A DNA stretch of 9,533 bases, taken from Xanthobacteraceae bacterium (GTDB lineage: Bacteria > Pseudomonadota > Alphaproteobacteria > Rhizobiales > Xanthobacteraceae). Below the pieces are notes generated by a model, which saw only the letters and a list, made by a program, of their open reading frames with translations, did no database searches and was not told where the DNA came from. The translations under genes were made by a program, and so were the position numbers. The stretch is from contig JASHSE010000310.1 of assembly GCA_030036975.1 (NCBI GenBank), positions 1 to 9,533 of the forward strand, written 5' to 3'. This document shows positions 1 through 5,396 of the stretch, piece after piece (position 1 is the first letter of the stretch; each line of letters starts with the position of its first letter).

Positions 1-883
1 GCTGTGCCGGATGACGGGCACGCGCAGGGGCCGCCGGCGCAGGAGGCGGCGTCGCGGCGGGCTCGGCAAGCGCGCTCTGGATCGGCGCGGCGCAGTCGGT
101 GAGCCAGACGTCGTAGATCGGATGCTCGACTGCATGCAGCCCCGGGCTTGAGGCGAACATCCATCCCGTGAAAATGCGCTTGATCTCGCGCTTCAGCGTC
201 ACCTCGTCGATCTCGACAAACGCGTCGGTATTGGTCGCTTCCGTCGGTGGCCGGGTGTAGCAGGCGCGCGGCGTGACCTCGAGCGCGCCGAACCGCACCG
301 TCTCGCCGATCGCCGCGTCGAACGTGAAGGTGCGGCCGGTGATCTTGTCGAGCCCGGCAAACACCGCCTTGCCATTTTCGATATGCTGGGTCGGCGCCTC
401 GATGACCGTGTCCTCGACTGGCGCTGTTTCAGCGGGTTCAGCGGCCGCCGGTGGATTATTGCCTGGAGGCGCACCAGTAGCGGGCCCAGCATCGCCGGGA
501 GGCGAAACCGCGCGCGCGCGTTCAGGCGGAAGCGGCCGTTGCTGTGGAAAATTCTGCCCGGGTGCGGGAGCAGGTGCCACAGCGGCGCCGGGCGGTGGCG
601 GCAATGGCTCCGCCTGGATCGCGGACTGTGCTGGCGGCGGCGCGCCGTGCGGAAGGGCAGCGGCCGGATAGGGCGAACCGGGCGCTTGGGCTGGCGCGGG
701 ATACGGCGAGGCGGGAGCTGGATATTGGACCGGAGGCGGCTGCGGCGGGAATGGACCGTTGGGAATGTCAGCCGGCGGCCGCGGCGGTGGCGAGTCGCCA
801 AAAATATTGCCTAACTGCGCGGCGGCCGGTACTGCCGCAAGCGTGCCGCCGATCACGACCACGAGCGCGGCGATCCGGATCAT
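1..883 (-). CDS. DUF2155 domain exported protein (3' end outside window)
   Basis: Function is unknown; the family (DUF2155) is known mainly from alphaproteobacteria. The 294 visible residues begin at ATG 883-881, the only start in frame near the signal peptide. Residues 1 to about 23 form a Sec-type signal peptide: short basic start (MIRI), hydrophobic core (AALVVVIGGTLAAVP) and an AAA-Q cleavage-like site. Residues ~30-160 are a low-complexity Pro/Ala-rich linker with short SPYPAP-like repeats. The conserved domain spans about 168-264, with ENGKAVFAGLDKITGR, a Cys in RACYTRPP, IFTGWMFASSPGL, and YDVWLTDC with a second Cys. The two Cys could form a periplasmic disulphide (inference). Pro/Ala-rich sequence resumes after the domain and runs off the left edge, so the stop is not seen. 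The gene lies 156 bp downstream of the NDUFA12-like gene on the same strand. That gap holds a small palindrome at 953-963 (ATTGCGGCAAT) but no gene or clear terminator. Confidence 0.88.
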   Translation of the reverse strand, partial: MIRIAALVVVIGGTLAAVPAAAQLGNIFGDSPPPRPPADIPNGPFPPQPPPVQYPAPASPYPAPAQAPGSPYPAAALPHGAPPPAQSAIQAEPLPPPPGAAVAPAPAPGQNFPQQRPLPPERARAVSPPGDAGPATGAPPGNNPPAAAEPAETAPVEDTVIEAPTQHIENGKAVFAGLDKITGRTFTFDAAIGETVRFGALEVTPRACYTRPPTEATNTDAFVEIDEVTLKREIKRIFTGWMFASSPGLHAVEHPIYDVWLTDCAAPIQSALAEPAATPPPAPAAPARARHPAQ

Positions 884-1039
884 GAAAGAAATGGCCTGAT
901 TTGAGCCAACGGGTTTGGCGCGGTCCCTATGCCGTGGCCGGTTAACATTTCGATTGCGGCAATTCCAGGGACCCGAACGCTGTGGGGAGAGAGGCGGTCT
1001 CGATTGCACTATTCCGCCGGACGCGGTCGGCACCAGCAG

Positions 1040-1453
1040 CTACTGATTGCCAGGCGACCAAGCCTTGTAATCGCCCGTTGCCGTCGGCCGGCGACCCGGA
1101 CCGAGGGTCGAACCGCTCGGGCGATAGGCGTCGGGAGTGCCGGTCAGGTTCGGCCGATGCGGCTTTTCCCACGGATGCGGCCGCGTCTGATCCTGCGGCG
1201 GCGGCACGTCCACGGTGTGATGCAGCCAGCCGAACCAGCTTGGCGGGACCTTGGAGGCCTCGGCAAGTCCGTTATAGATGACCCAGCGCCGCTCGATACC
1301 CAGCGCCGGATCGATCTTGCCGCCCTTGGTCCGATAATAGCGATTGCCGAATTCGTCCCCGCCGACATAGTCGCCATAAAGCGCCGTCCACACCTGGGTG
1401 CCAAACGTTTGGCTGTTCCACCAGGTGAACAGGCGCAGCAGAAAGGTCTTCAT
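1040..1453 (-). CDS. NDUFA12-like NADH:ubiquinone oxidoreductase 17.2 kDa subunit
   Basis: 137 residues, full length for the bacterial members of the family. NDUFA12 (B17.2) is a supernumerary subunit of respiratory complex I shared by mitochondria and alphaproteobacteria; it sits on the peripheral arm at the inner membrane. Recognisable blocks are the N-terminal FTWWNSQTFGTQVWT, then GDYVGGDEFGNRYYR, the ERRWVIYNG segment, and VPPSWFGWLHHTVDVPPP around residues 69-86, followed by a Pro/Gly-rich tail (HPWEKPHRPNLTGTPDAYRPSG) typical of the family. The start is ATG at 1453-1451; no strong Shine-Dalgarno is visible. The stop is TAG at 1042-1040. The gene is divergent from the mscS-type gene, and the 20-bp palindrome 1483-1502 lies about 30 bp upstream of its start. 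It is followed on the same strand by the DUF2155 gene, an arrangement common in alphaproteobacteria (recalled, not checked). The family call is firm. Confidence 0.93.
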   Translation of the reverse strand: MKTFLLRLFTWWNSQTFGTQVWTALYGDYVGGDEFGNRYYRTKGGKIDPALGIERRWVIYNGLAEASKVPPSWFGWLHHTVDVPPPQDQTRPHPWEKPHRPNLTGTPDAYRPSGSTLGPGRRPTATGDYKAWSPGNQ

Positions 1454-1482
1454 CGTCGCTCGAAGGCTTTTGCGATGATAAT

Positions 1483-1502
1483 GTGGCGTTAGCTAATGCC
1501 AC
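1483..1502. promoter_or_regulatory. 20-bp near-perfect palindrome, possible operator
   Basis: GTGGCGTTAGCTAATGCCAC is a dyad with 18 of 20 positions symmetric; the only departure is one G/T pair, which would be a G-U wobble in RNA. It lies in the 159-bp divergent spacer, about 30 bp upstream of the NDUFA12-like start and 110 bp upstream of the mscS-type start. There is no T-run after it on either strand, so an intrinsic terminator is unlikely. Size, symmetry and position suit a dimeric repressor site, but no regulator can be named from the sequence. Confidence 0.4.
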
Positions 1503-1612
1503 CGCGGTGCCGGGCTGTCCAGGTGGAACCGGCCCGAACTACGCCAGTGAGTTCCGCGTTTCCCCATCTGTCAATCTATTGATCGAAGTCATTTCCGGCC
1601 GCGGTTCCCGAT

Positions 1613-2758
1613 ATGTGGCAAGATTTCATCCAGGGTACGAACTCGGCCTTTGCCACGCTGGCGGCGGCCCTATCGTTTGTGCCGCCCTGGGCCGTATCGG
1701 TCATCATCCTGGTGGTCGCAACCGCGACCGCCTGGATCATCCATGCCGCCGCTCTCGCCATTCTGGGCCGGCTGCTCCGGACCAGGCGGCCCTACCTGCG
1801 CTCGGTCCTCGACCAGACCAGAAACCCGACACGGCTCGGCCTCTTGCTGATCGCCATGGCCATCGCACTGCAGACCGCGCCGCTTGGTGCCGACACCAGA
1901 GCCTTCGTGTCCCGGTTGCTCGGCCTCGGCGTCATTTGTCTGGTCGGGTGGATGGCGCTCACCGCGCTGCGCATTGCCGCAAGTTTATACCTGCTGCGCT
2001 TTCACGTCGACACGGACGACAACCTGCTGGCGCGCAAGCACGTGACCCAGGTGCGCGTGCTCTTGCGCGTGGCCGAGGTCGTGATCGTGCTGGTGACGCT
2101 TGGCTTTGCGCTGATGACGTTCAGCGCGGTGCGTCAATTCGGCATCACGCTGTTCGCCTCGGCCGGCGTGGCCGGCATCGTTGCCGGATTGGCTGCACGG
2201 CCGGTGATGAGCAACTTTCTCGCGGGCGTGCAGATCGCCATAACGCAGCCGATTCGCATCGACGATGCGGTGATTGTCGAGAACGAATTCGGCAACGTCG
2301 AGGAGATCACCTTCAGCTACGTCGTGCTCCGGCTTTGGGACTTGCGGCGCATGGTGGTTCCGATCAGCTATTTCATCGAAAAGCCGTTTCAGAACTGGAC
2401 CCGCACCGGCGGCGAATTGATCGGTAGCGTCATGCTCTACGTCGACCACACCACGCCGGTCGATGCGGTGCGCAAAAAGCTTACCGACATAGCGACGCAA
2501 TCGAAGCTGTGGAACGGCAAGGTGGTCAACCTGCAGGTCACCGACTGCAGGGAGACGACGATCGAACTGCGCGCGCTGGTCAGCGCCGATAATGCCGGCG
2601 CCGTAGCCGACCTGCGCGCCGAGGTCCGCGAAAAGCTCATCGAATTTCTGCAGCGCGAGCATCCGCACGCGCTGCCGCGGCGGCGCAACGAAATCAGCGA
2701 AGCGGCAGGGATCAAGACAGGCGAGCGGCTCGGGGGACTGCCGCAGGGCGGCAGTTGA
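1613..2758 (+). CDS. MscS-family mechanosensitive ion channel
   Basis: 381 residues; an inner-membrane small-conductance mechanosensitive channel homologue that would open under membrane tension to release solutes on hypo-osmotic shock. About five hydrophobic segments precede the cytoplasmic part: ~26-52, 74-90, 101-127, 152-172 and the pore helix ~179-212. The pore segment, ASAGVAGIVAGLAARPVMSN followed by FLAGVQIAI, has the Gly/Ala packing pattern and the SNFLAG continuation of MscS TM3. The beta domain follows (QPIRIDDAV, ENEFGNVEEITF, VVPISYFIEKPFQNWTR), then an alpha/beta C-terminal domain. E. coli MscS has three helices, so this is one of the longer subfamilies. ATG 1613 is the only start before an in-frame TGA at 1580-1582; no clear Shine-Dalgarno precedes it. 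It runs convergently toward the 97-codon gene, with 18 bp between stops. The family is clear; channel gating is inferred. Confidence 0.92.
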   Translation: MWQDFIQGTNSAFATLAAALSFVPPWAVSVIILVVATATAWIIHAAALAILGRLLRTRRPYLRSVLDQTRNPTRLGLLLIAMAIALQTAPLGADTRAFVSRLLGLGVICLVGWMALTALRIAASLYLLRFHVDTDDNLLARKHVTQVRVLLRVAEVVIVLVTLGFALMTFSAVRQFGITLFASAGVAGIVAGLAARPVMSNFLAGVQIAITQPIRIDDAVIVENEFGNVEEITFSYVVLRLWDLRRMVVPISYFIEKPFQNWTRTGGELIGSVMLYVDHTTPVDAVRKKLTDIATQSKLWNGKVVNLQVTDCRETTIELRALVSADNAGAVADLRAEVREKLIEFLQREHPHALPRRRNEISEAAGIKTGERLGGLPQGGS

Positions 2759-2760
2759 TT
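2738..2760 (+). terminator. Hairpin at the end of the mscS-type gene, possible terminator
   Basis: CTGCCGC / GCGGCAG form a perfect 7-bp GC-rich stem (2738-2744 with 2748-2754) around an AGG loop. It overlaps the last codons of the mscS-type gene and is followed by TTGATT, which contains the TGA stop. The T-tract is short and interrupted, so termination may be weak or factor-assisted. Its position between convergent genes supports the call. Confidence 0.35.
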
Positions 2761-2776
2761 CAAGCCAGGCTCGGCA

Positions 2777-3070
2777 CTATTGCGGGCCCAGCAAGGCAGC
2801 GACGATCGCGGCCCATTCGTCAGCAAGCTCGCCGAGCGCCGCCGGACGGCGCGCCTTCCGGTACCAGTAGCACGCGTTCTCAAGGTCGCCTTCGAGCCGA
2901 TGCAGGTACGCGTGAGTCCAGGCGCATTCGGCGCCGTCCTCGGCCATCACCAGCTTATGCGCCTTGTCCCAGTCGTTCTTTCCGGCCCACCACAAGGCGA
3001 CAAGCGCAGGCGACAGGCCGGCCGGCGGCGCTGATTTGGACAGCGATCGCTTGAAGCCGAGCGGTGTCAT
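2777..3070 (-). CDS. Conserved hypothetical protein, TPR/Sel1-like helical (97 aa)
   Basis: 97 residues, probably cytosolic, function unknown. I recognise it as a widespread small conserved hypothetical, with PPAGLSPALVALWWAGKNDW, then DKAHKLVM, TWTHAYLHR-like AWTHAYLHR, EGDLENACYWYRKARRP and a closing EWAAIVAALLG. The GDLENACYWYRKA stretch resembles one helix of a Sel1/TPR repeat, so a small helical-hairpin fold is likely (inference). The start is placed at ATG 3070-3068, where homology-like sequence begins. A longer in-frame reading up to 3184 only translates part of the gatA remnant out of frame. The ATG overlaps by ATGA the stop of the frame that begins at the gatA start, and lies 10 nt after the native gatA stop. 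The sequence GGTGGTAGG just upstream may aid initiation. It is the last gene of the gatC operon and converges with the mscS-type gene. Confidence 0.8.
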   Translation of the reverse strand: MTPLGFKRSLSKSAPPAGLSPALVALWWAGKNDWDKAHKLVMAEDGAECAWTHAYLHRLEGDLENACYWYRKARRPAALGELADEWAAIVAALLGPQ

Positions 3071-3080
3071 GATCGAAAGC

Positions 3081-3354
3081 CTACCACCATTTTGGCCGGC
3101 GCCAACCGCCCGGCCGCCTGTTGAGTTTGCCCAGGAGCACCGCGCCGTCGCGCGCCGGAGATTGGCCGTGACGGTGGCGGGCATCGGAGGCTCGCCGCCA
3201 GGGCGCGGGCGCGATCCGGGGTTTCCAGCACGAAAGCATTGAGCACGCGCGCCCGTTCTGCGGCGGCGATGTAGGCTTCGGCAAGCTCCGTTGCGGACAA
3301 CTCCCGCTTGCGCAACGCATCGCGCGGCTGCGCCAGCGAGATCAAATCGGTCAT
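3081..3354 (-). pseudogene. gatA: Collapsed gatA (tRNA amidotransferase subunit A) remnant
   Basis: GatA is the amidase subunit that supplies ammonia from glutamine to Glu-tRNA(Gln)/Asp-tRNA(Asn); normal length is about 490 residues. Here ATG 3354 opens with a recognisable N-terminus (MTDLISLAQPRDALRKRELS, then ATELAEAYIAA, ARVLNAFVLETPDRARALAA, ~54 residues). Near 3192 the frame slips by one: ASDAR continues in a second frame. TVTANL (third frame) and RDGAVLLGKLN (second frame) then follow, which in intact GatA lie about 50 residues further on. After that comes a jump of some 350 codons to the C-terminal QAAGRLAPAKWW, with a one-base insertion in AAAA just before the WW and TAG 3083-3081. 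The catalytic Lys and the Ser-cisSer-Lys region with GGSSGGS are absent. The start overlaps the stop of the 73-codon gene by ATGA. Comparison with GatA is from memory; the gene identity is firm, the cause (decay or misassembly) is open. Confidence 0.85.
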
Positions 3355-3572
3355 TCAGCTGTGGGATCGTCGCAGGTAAATGGATTTTTCTCGGCTTTTA
3401 GGCCGCGGCTCGCATCGTGCCGCTTCGCGTCACCGCCGCCTTGCACCGGCAGTGGCTGGACCGGGAAGGCGCTGAACAAAGCATCCACGGCGGCCGGATC
3501 GTCACGCCGAATGAAACCGCGGCTTTCCAGATAAGCCAGCCAGATCGCATCTTGCTCGCAAGCGAAGCACAT
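3351..3572 (-). CDS. Small Cys-containing protein between gatC and gatA (73 aa)
   Basis: 73 residues, function not known to me. It begins MCFACEQDAIWLAYLESRGF, giving a CxxC at residues 2-5, and ends with FTCDDPTAE, giving a third Cys near residue 67; a metal- or redox-related role is possible but unproven. The middle (PVQPLPVQGGGDAKRHDASR) looks unstructured. No signal peptide or membrane segment is seen. Its ATG (3572-3570) shares one base with the gatC stop (TAATG), and its TGA overlaps the gatA start (ATGA), so translation of the three is probably coupled. A purine-rich AAGGTGG within the end of gatC can serve as Shine-Dalgarno. The precise fit between gatC and gatA argues for a real gene rather than a chance frame. 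Similar short MCFACE-type proteins occur in related rhizobia as far as I recall. Confidence 0.68.
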   Translation of the reverse strand: MCFACEQDAIWLAYLESRGFIRRDDPAAVDALFSAFPVQPLPVQGGGDAKRHDASRGLKAEKNPFTCDDPTAE

Positions 3573-3859
3573 TATTCCACCACCTTCGGCACGACAAAGA
3601 AGTGATCGTCCCGCGCCGGCGCGTTTTGCACGATGTCGCCCGCAATGCCGCCGTCCGTCACATCGTCCTTGCGCATTTTCATCGCCATCGGCGTGACCGA
3701 CGTCATCGGCTCGACATCCTCGACGTTGACCTCGCCGAGCTGCTCGACGAATGCCAGGATGGCATTGAGCTCGCCGCGCAACGGCTCGACCTCATCGTCG
3801 TCGACGGCAATCCGCGCCAGACGCGCCACACGGCGGACGGTATCGGCGTCAACGGACAT
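3572..3859 (-). CDS. gatC: Asp-tRNA(Asn)/Glu-tRNA(Gln) amidotransferase subunit C
   Basis: 95 residues, the usual length. GatC is the small wrapping subunit that holds GatA and GatB together in the GatCAB complex, which converts mischarged Glu-tRNA(Gln) and/or Asp-tRNA(Asn) to the correct aminoacyl-tRNA in the cytosol. Family features seen: N-terminal VDADTVRRVARLARIAVDDD, the helix ELNAILAFVEQLGEVNVEDV, the linker EPMTSVTPMAMKMRKDDVTD, and the C-terminal APARDDHFFVVPKVVE. ATG 3859-3857 is preceded eight bases earlier by AGAGG (3868-3872), a good Shine-Dalgarno. It is the first gene of a minus-strand operon and diverges from trmFO. The gene is intact, although its partner gatA in the same operon is destroyed and gatB is not in the window, so the protein is useful only if those subunits are supplied from elsewhere. 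Confidence 0.95.
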   Translation of the reverse strand: MSVDADTVRRVARLARIAVDDDEVEPLRGELNAILAFVEQLGEVNVEDVEPMTSVTPMAMKMRKDDVTDGGIAGDIVQNAPARDDHFFVVPKVVE

Positions 3860-3881
3860 TTATTTGGCCTCTGGGCGCGCC

Positions 3882-3909
3882 TTGCACGATGCGACAGCCC
3901 GCCTATAGC
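3882..3909 (+). promoter_or_regulatory. Candidate sigma-70-type promoter for trmFO
   Basis: TTGCAC (3882-3887) and TATAGC (3904-3909) are separated by 16 bp on the plus strand, and would start transcription near 3916, leaving a ~70-nt leader before trmFO. The -35 match is weak (TTG only). The TATA core is shared with the opposite-strand candidate for gatC. Prediction from consensus only. Confidence 0.28.
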
Positions 3910-3930
3910 AGAGGCTGGCGCGCGAGCCAA
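3902..3930 (-). promoter_or_regulatory. Candidate sigma-70-type promoter for the gatC operon
   Basis: Read on the minus strand, TTGGCT (3930-3925) and TATAGG (3907-3902) are separated by exactly 17 bp, each matching four of six consensus bases. The -10 box is preceded by TGC, close to an extended -10. Transcription would start near 3895 and leave a leader of about 35 nt before gatC, containing its AGAGG ribosome site. Confidence 0.42.
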
Positions 3931-3987
3931 ATTGCCGGGGCGCCGCACACATTGCCGCCGCTCCGCCGGACGCCTAATTTGCCGGTG

Positions 3988-5367
3988 ATGCACAAATTAG
4001 GCCCCATTCACGTCATCGGCGGCGGGTTAGCCGGTTCCGAGGCCGCTTGGCAGGTCGCCCGTCAAGGGGTGCCGGTCGTGCTCCACGAAATGCGGCCGGT
4101 CTGCTCAACGCCGGTGCATAAAACCGCGCAACTCGCCGAATTGGTCTGCTCGAACTCGTTCCGCTCCGATGACGCGCAGGGCAGTGCCATCGGTCTCCTG
4201 CATGAGGAGATGCGCCGCCTCGGTTCGTTGGTCATGGGCACGGCCGATGCTGCGAAACTGCCGGCGGGCAGCGCGCTCGCCGTCGATCGCGACGGCTTTG
4301 CAGCAGCGATTAGTGCGGCTATCGCCGCTGAGCCGCTCGTTGCCGTTCACCGCGAGGAAGTCGGTGCGCCGCCGCCGGATTGGGGCAGTGTGATTGTCGC
4401 CACCGGCCCCCTCACCTCGCCAAAGCTCGCCGCGACGCTCCGCGGGCTTACGGGTGAAGACTCGCTTGCCTTTTTCGACGCCATTGCGCCGATCGTGCAC
4501 CGCGACTCCATCGATTTCGACGTTGCCTGGTTTCAGTCGCGCTACGACAAGACGGGACCGGCTAGCTCCGGGGCCGATTACATCAATTGTCCGCTCACAC
4601 GCGCGCAATACGAGGACTTTATCGACGCCCTGCTCGCCGGCGAGAAAATCGCGTTCCACGATTTCGAAAAAATCGACACGCCCTATTTCGACGGCTGCCT
4701 GCCGATCGAAGTGATGGCCGAGCGCGGCCGTGAAACCCTGCGCCACGGCCCGATGAAGCCGTTCGGCCTGCGCAATCCACGCCGGCCGGGCGAGAGGCCG
4801 TATGCGGTGGTGCAGCTGCGCCAGGACAACAGGCTCGGCACATTGTTCAACATGGTGGGTTTCCAGACCAAGCTCAAACACGGCGAGCAAGCGCGCATTT
4901 TCCGCACCATTCCGGGCCTCGCGCACGCCGAGTTCGCGCGGCTCGGCGGCCTGCATCGCAATACGTTTTTCAATTCGCCGAAGCTGCTCGACGCAACCTT
5001 GCGGCTCAAAGCCGCACCGCGCCTGCGCTTCGCCGGCCAGATCACCGGCTGCGAAGGCTATGTGGAATCCGCGGCGATCGGTCTTTTGGCCGGCCGCTTC
5101 GCCGCCGCCGAACGGCTCGGCGAAGCACCGCTTCTGCCGCCGCCAACCACTGCTCACGGCGCGCTGCTCAACCACATTACCGGCGGTCACATCGAGACGA
5201 TCGATGCCGGTGCGCGTTCGTTCCAGCCGATGAACGTTAATTTCGGCCTGTTTCCGCCGCTTGCCGCCGGCGTGCGACGCGGTGCGCGAAAAGCCGCAAT
5301 TTGCGCGCGGGCTCTGGCGGATCTCGAAACCTGGGCGGCGGCGGCCTTGCCGCACGCCGCCGAGTGA
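3988..5367 (+). CDS. trmFO: Folate-dependent tRNA (uracil-54-C5)-methyltransferase TrmFO
   Basis: 459 residues. TrmFO is a cytosolic flavoprotein that makes m5U54 in the T-loop of tRNA using 5,10-methylene-tetrahydrofolate and reduced FAD. The N-terminus carries the FAD-binding dinucleotide motif (VIGGGLAGSEAAW, residues 9-21) and HEMRP. LVCSNSFRSDD (Cys54) and DGCLPIEVMAERG (Cys237) contain the two Cys that I align with the functional Cys pair of the family. Other family blocks are YINCPLTRAQYEDF, PYAVVQLRQDN, NMVGFQTKLK, FAGQITGCEGYVESAA and the C-terminal MNVNFGLFPPL, which completes the FAD site. An open frame extends upstream to 3889, but homology-like sequence begins at ATG 3988; GTG 3985 immediately precedes it and no strong Shine-Dalgarno separates the options. 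It diverges from gatC and converges with the squalene-synthase-like gene, 29 bp between stops. No clear terminator is seen in that gap. Confidence 0.96.
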   Translation: MHKLGPIHVIGGGLAGSEAAWQVARQGVPVVLHEMRPVCSTPVHKTAQLAELVCSNSFRSDDAQGSAIGLLHEEMRRLGSLVMGTADAAKLPAGSALAVDRDGFAAAISAAIAAEPLVAVHREEVGAPPPDWGSVIVATGPLTSPKLAATLRGLTGEDSLAFFDAIAPIVHRDSIDFDVAWFQSRYDKTGPASSGADYINCPLTRAQYEDFIDALLAGEKIAFHDFEKIDTPYFDGCLPIEVMAERGRETLRHGPMKPFGLRNPRRPGERPYAVVQLRQDNRLGTLFNMVGFQTKLKHGEQARIFRTIPGLAHAEFARLGGLHRNTFFNSPKLLDATLRLKAAPRLRFAGQITGCEGYVESAAIGLLAGRFAAAERLGEAPLLPPPTTAHGALLNHITGGHIETIDAGARSFQPMNVNFGLFPPLAAGVRRGARKAAICARALADLETWAAAALPHAAE

Positions 5368-5396
5368 CCGCGCCGGTTTGTGCCGGTCAGAGGAGG

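Noticed and set aside
939..965. TTAACC half-site and the ATTGCGGCAAT palindrome upstream of the DUF2155 gene, as CtrA site or terminator
   Set aside because: There is only one TTAA half-site with no partner at the CtrA spacing, and the palindrome has only 5-bp arms and no following T-run.
1483..2427. 314-codon plus-strand frame overlapping the mscS-type gene
   Set aside because: It is a different frame of the same DNA, rich in Arg, His and Ala, without membrane segments or motifs; the MscS frame carries clear pore and beta-domain signatures.
3071..3184. Longer N-terminus for the 97-codon hypothetical, starting at 3184
   Set aside because: The extra 38 residues include TVTANL, which belongs to the gatA remnant; family-like sequence begins at ATG 3070, which also has the ATGA overlap.
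5334..5396. GC-rich inverted repeats at the trmFO end and the CCGG...CCGG pair in the convergent gap, as terminators
   Set aside because: Stems are 4-5 bp, some lie inside the trmFO coding sequence where GCC/GGC codon runs produce such repeats, and no T-tract follows.
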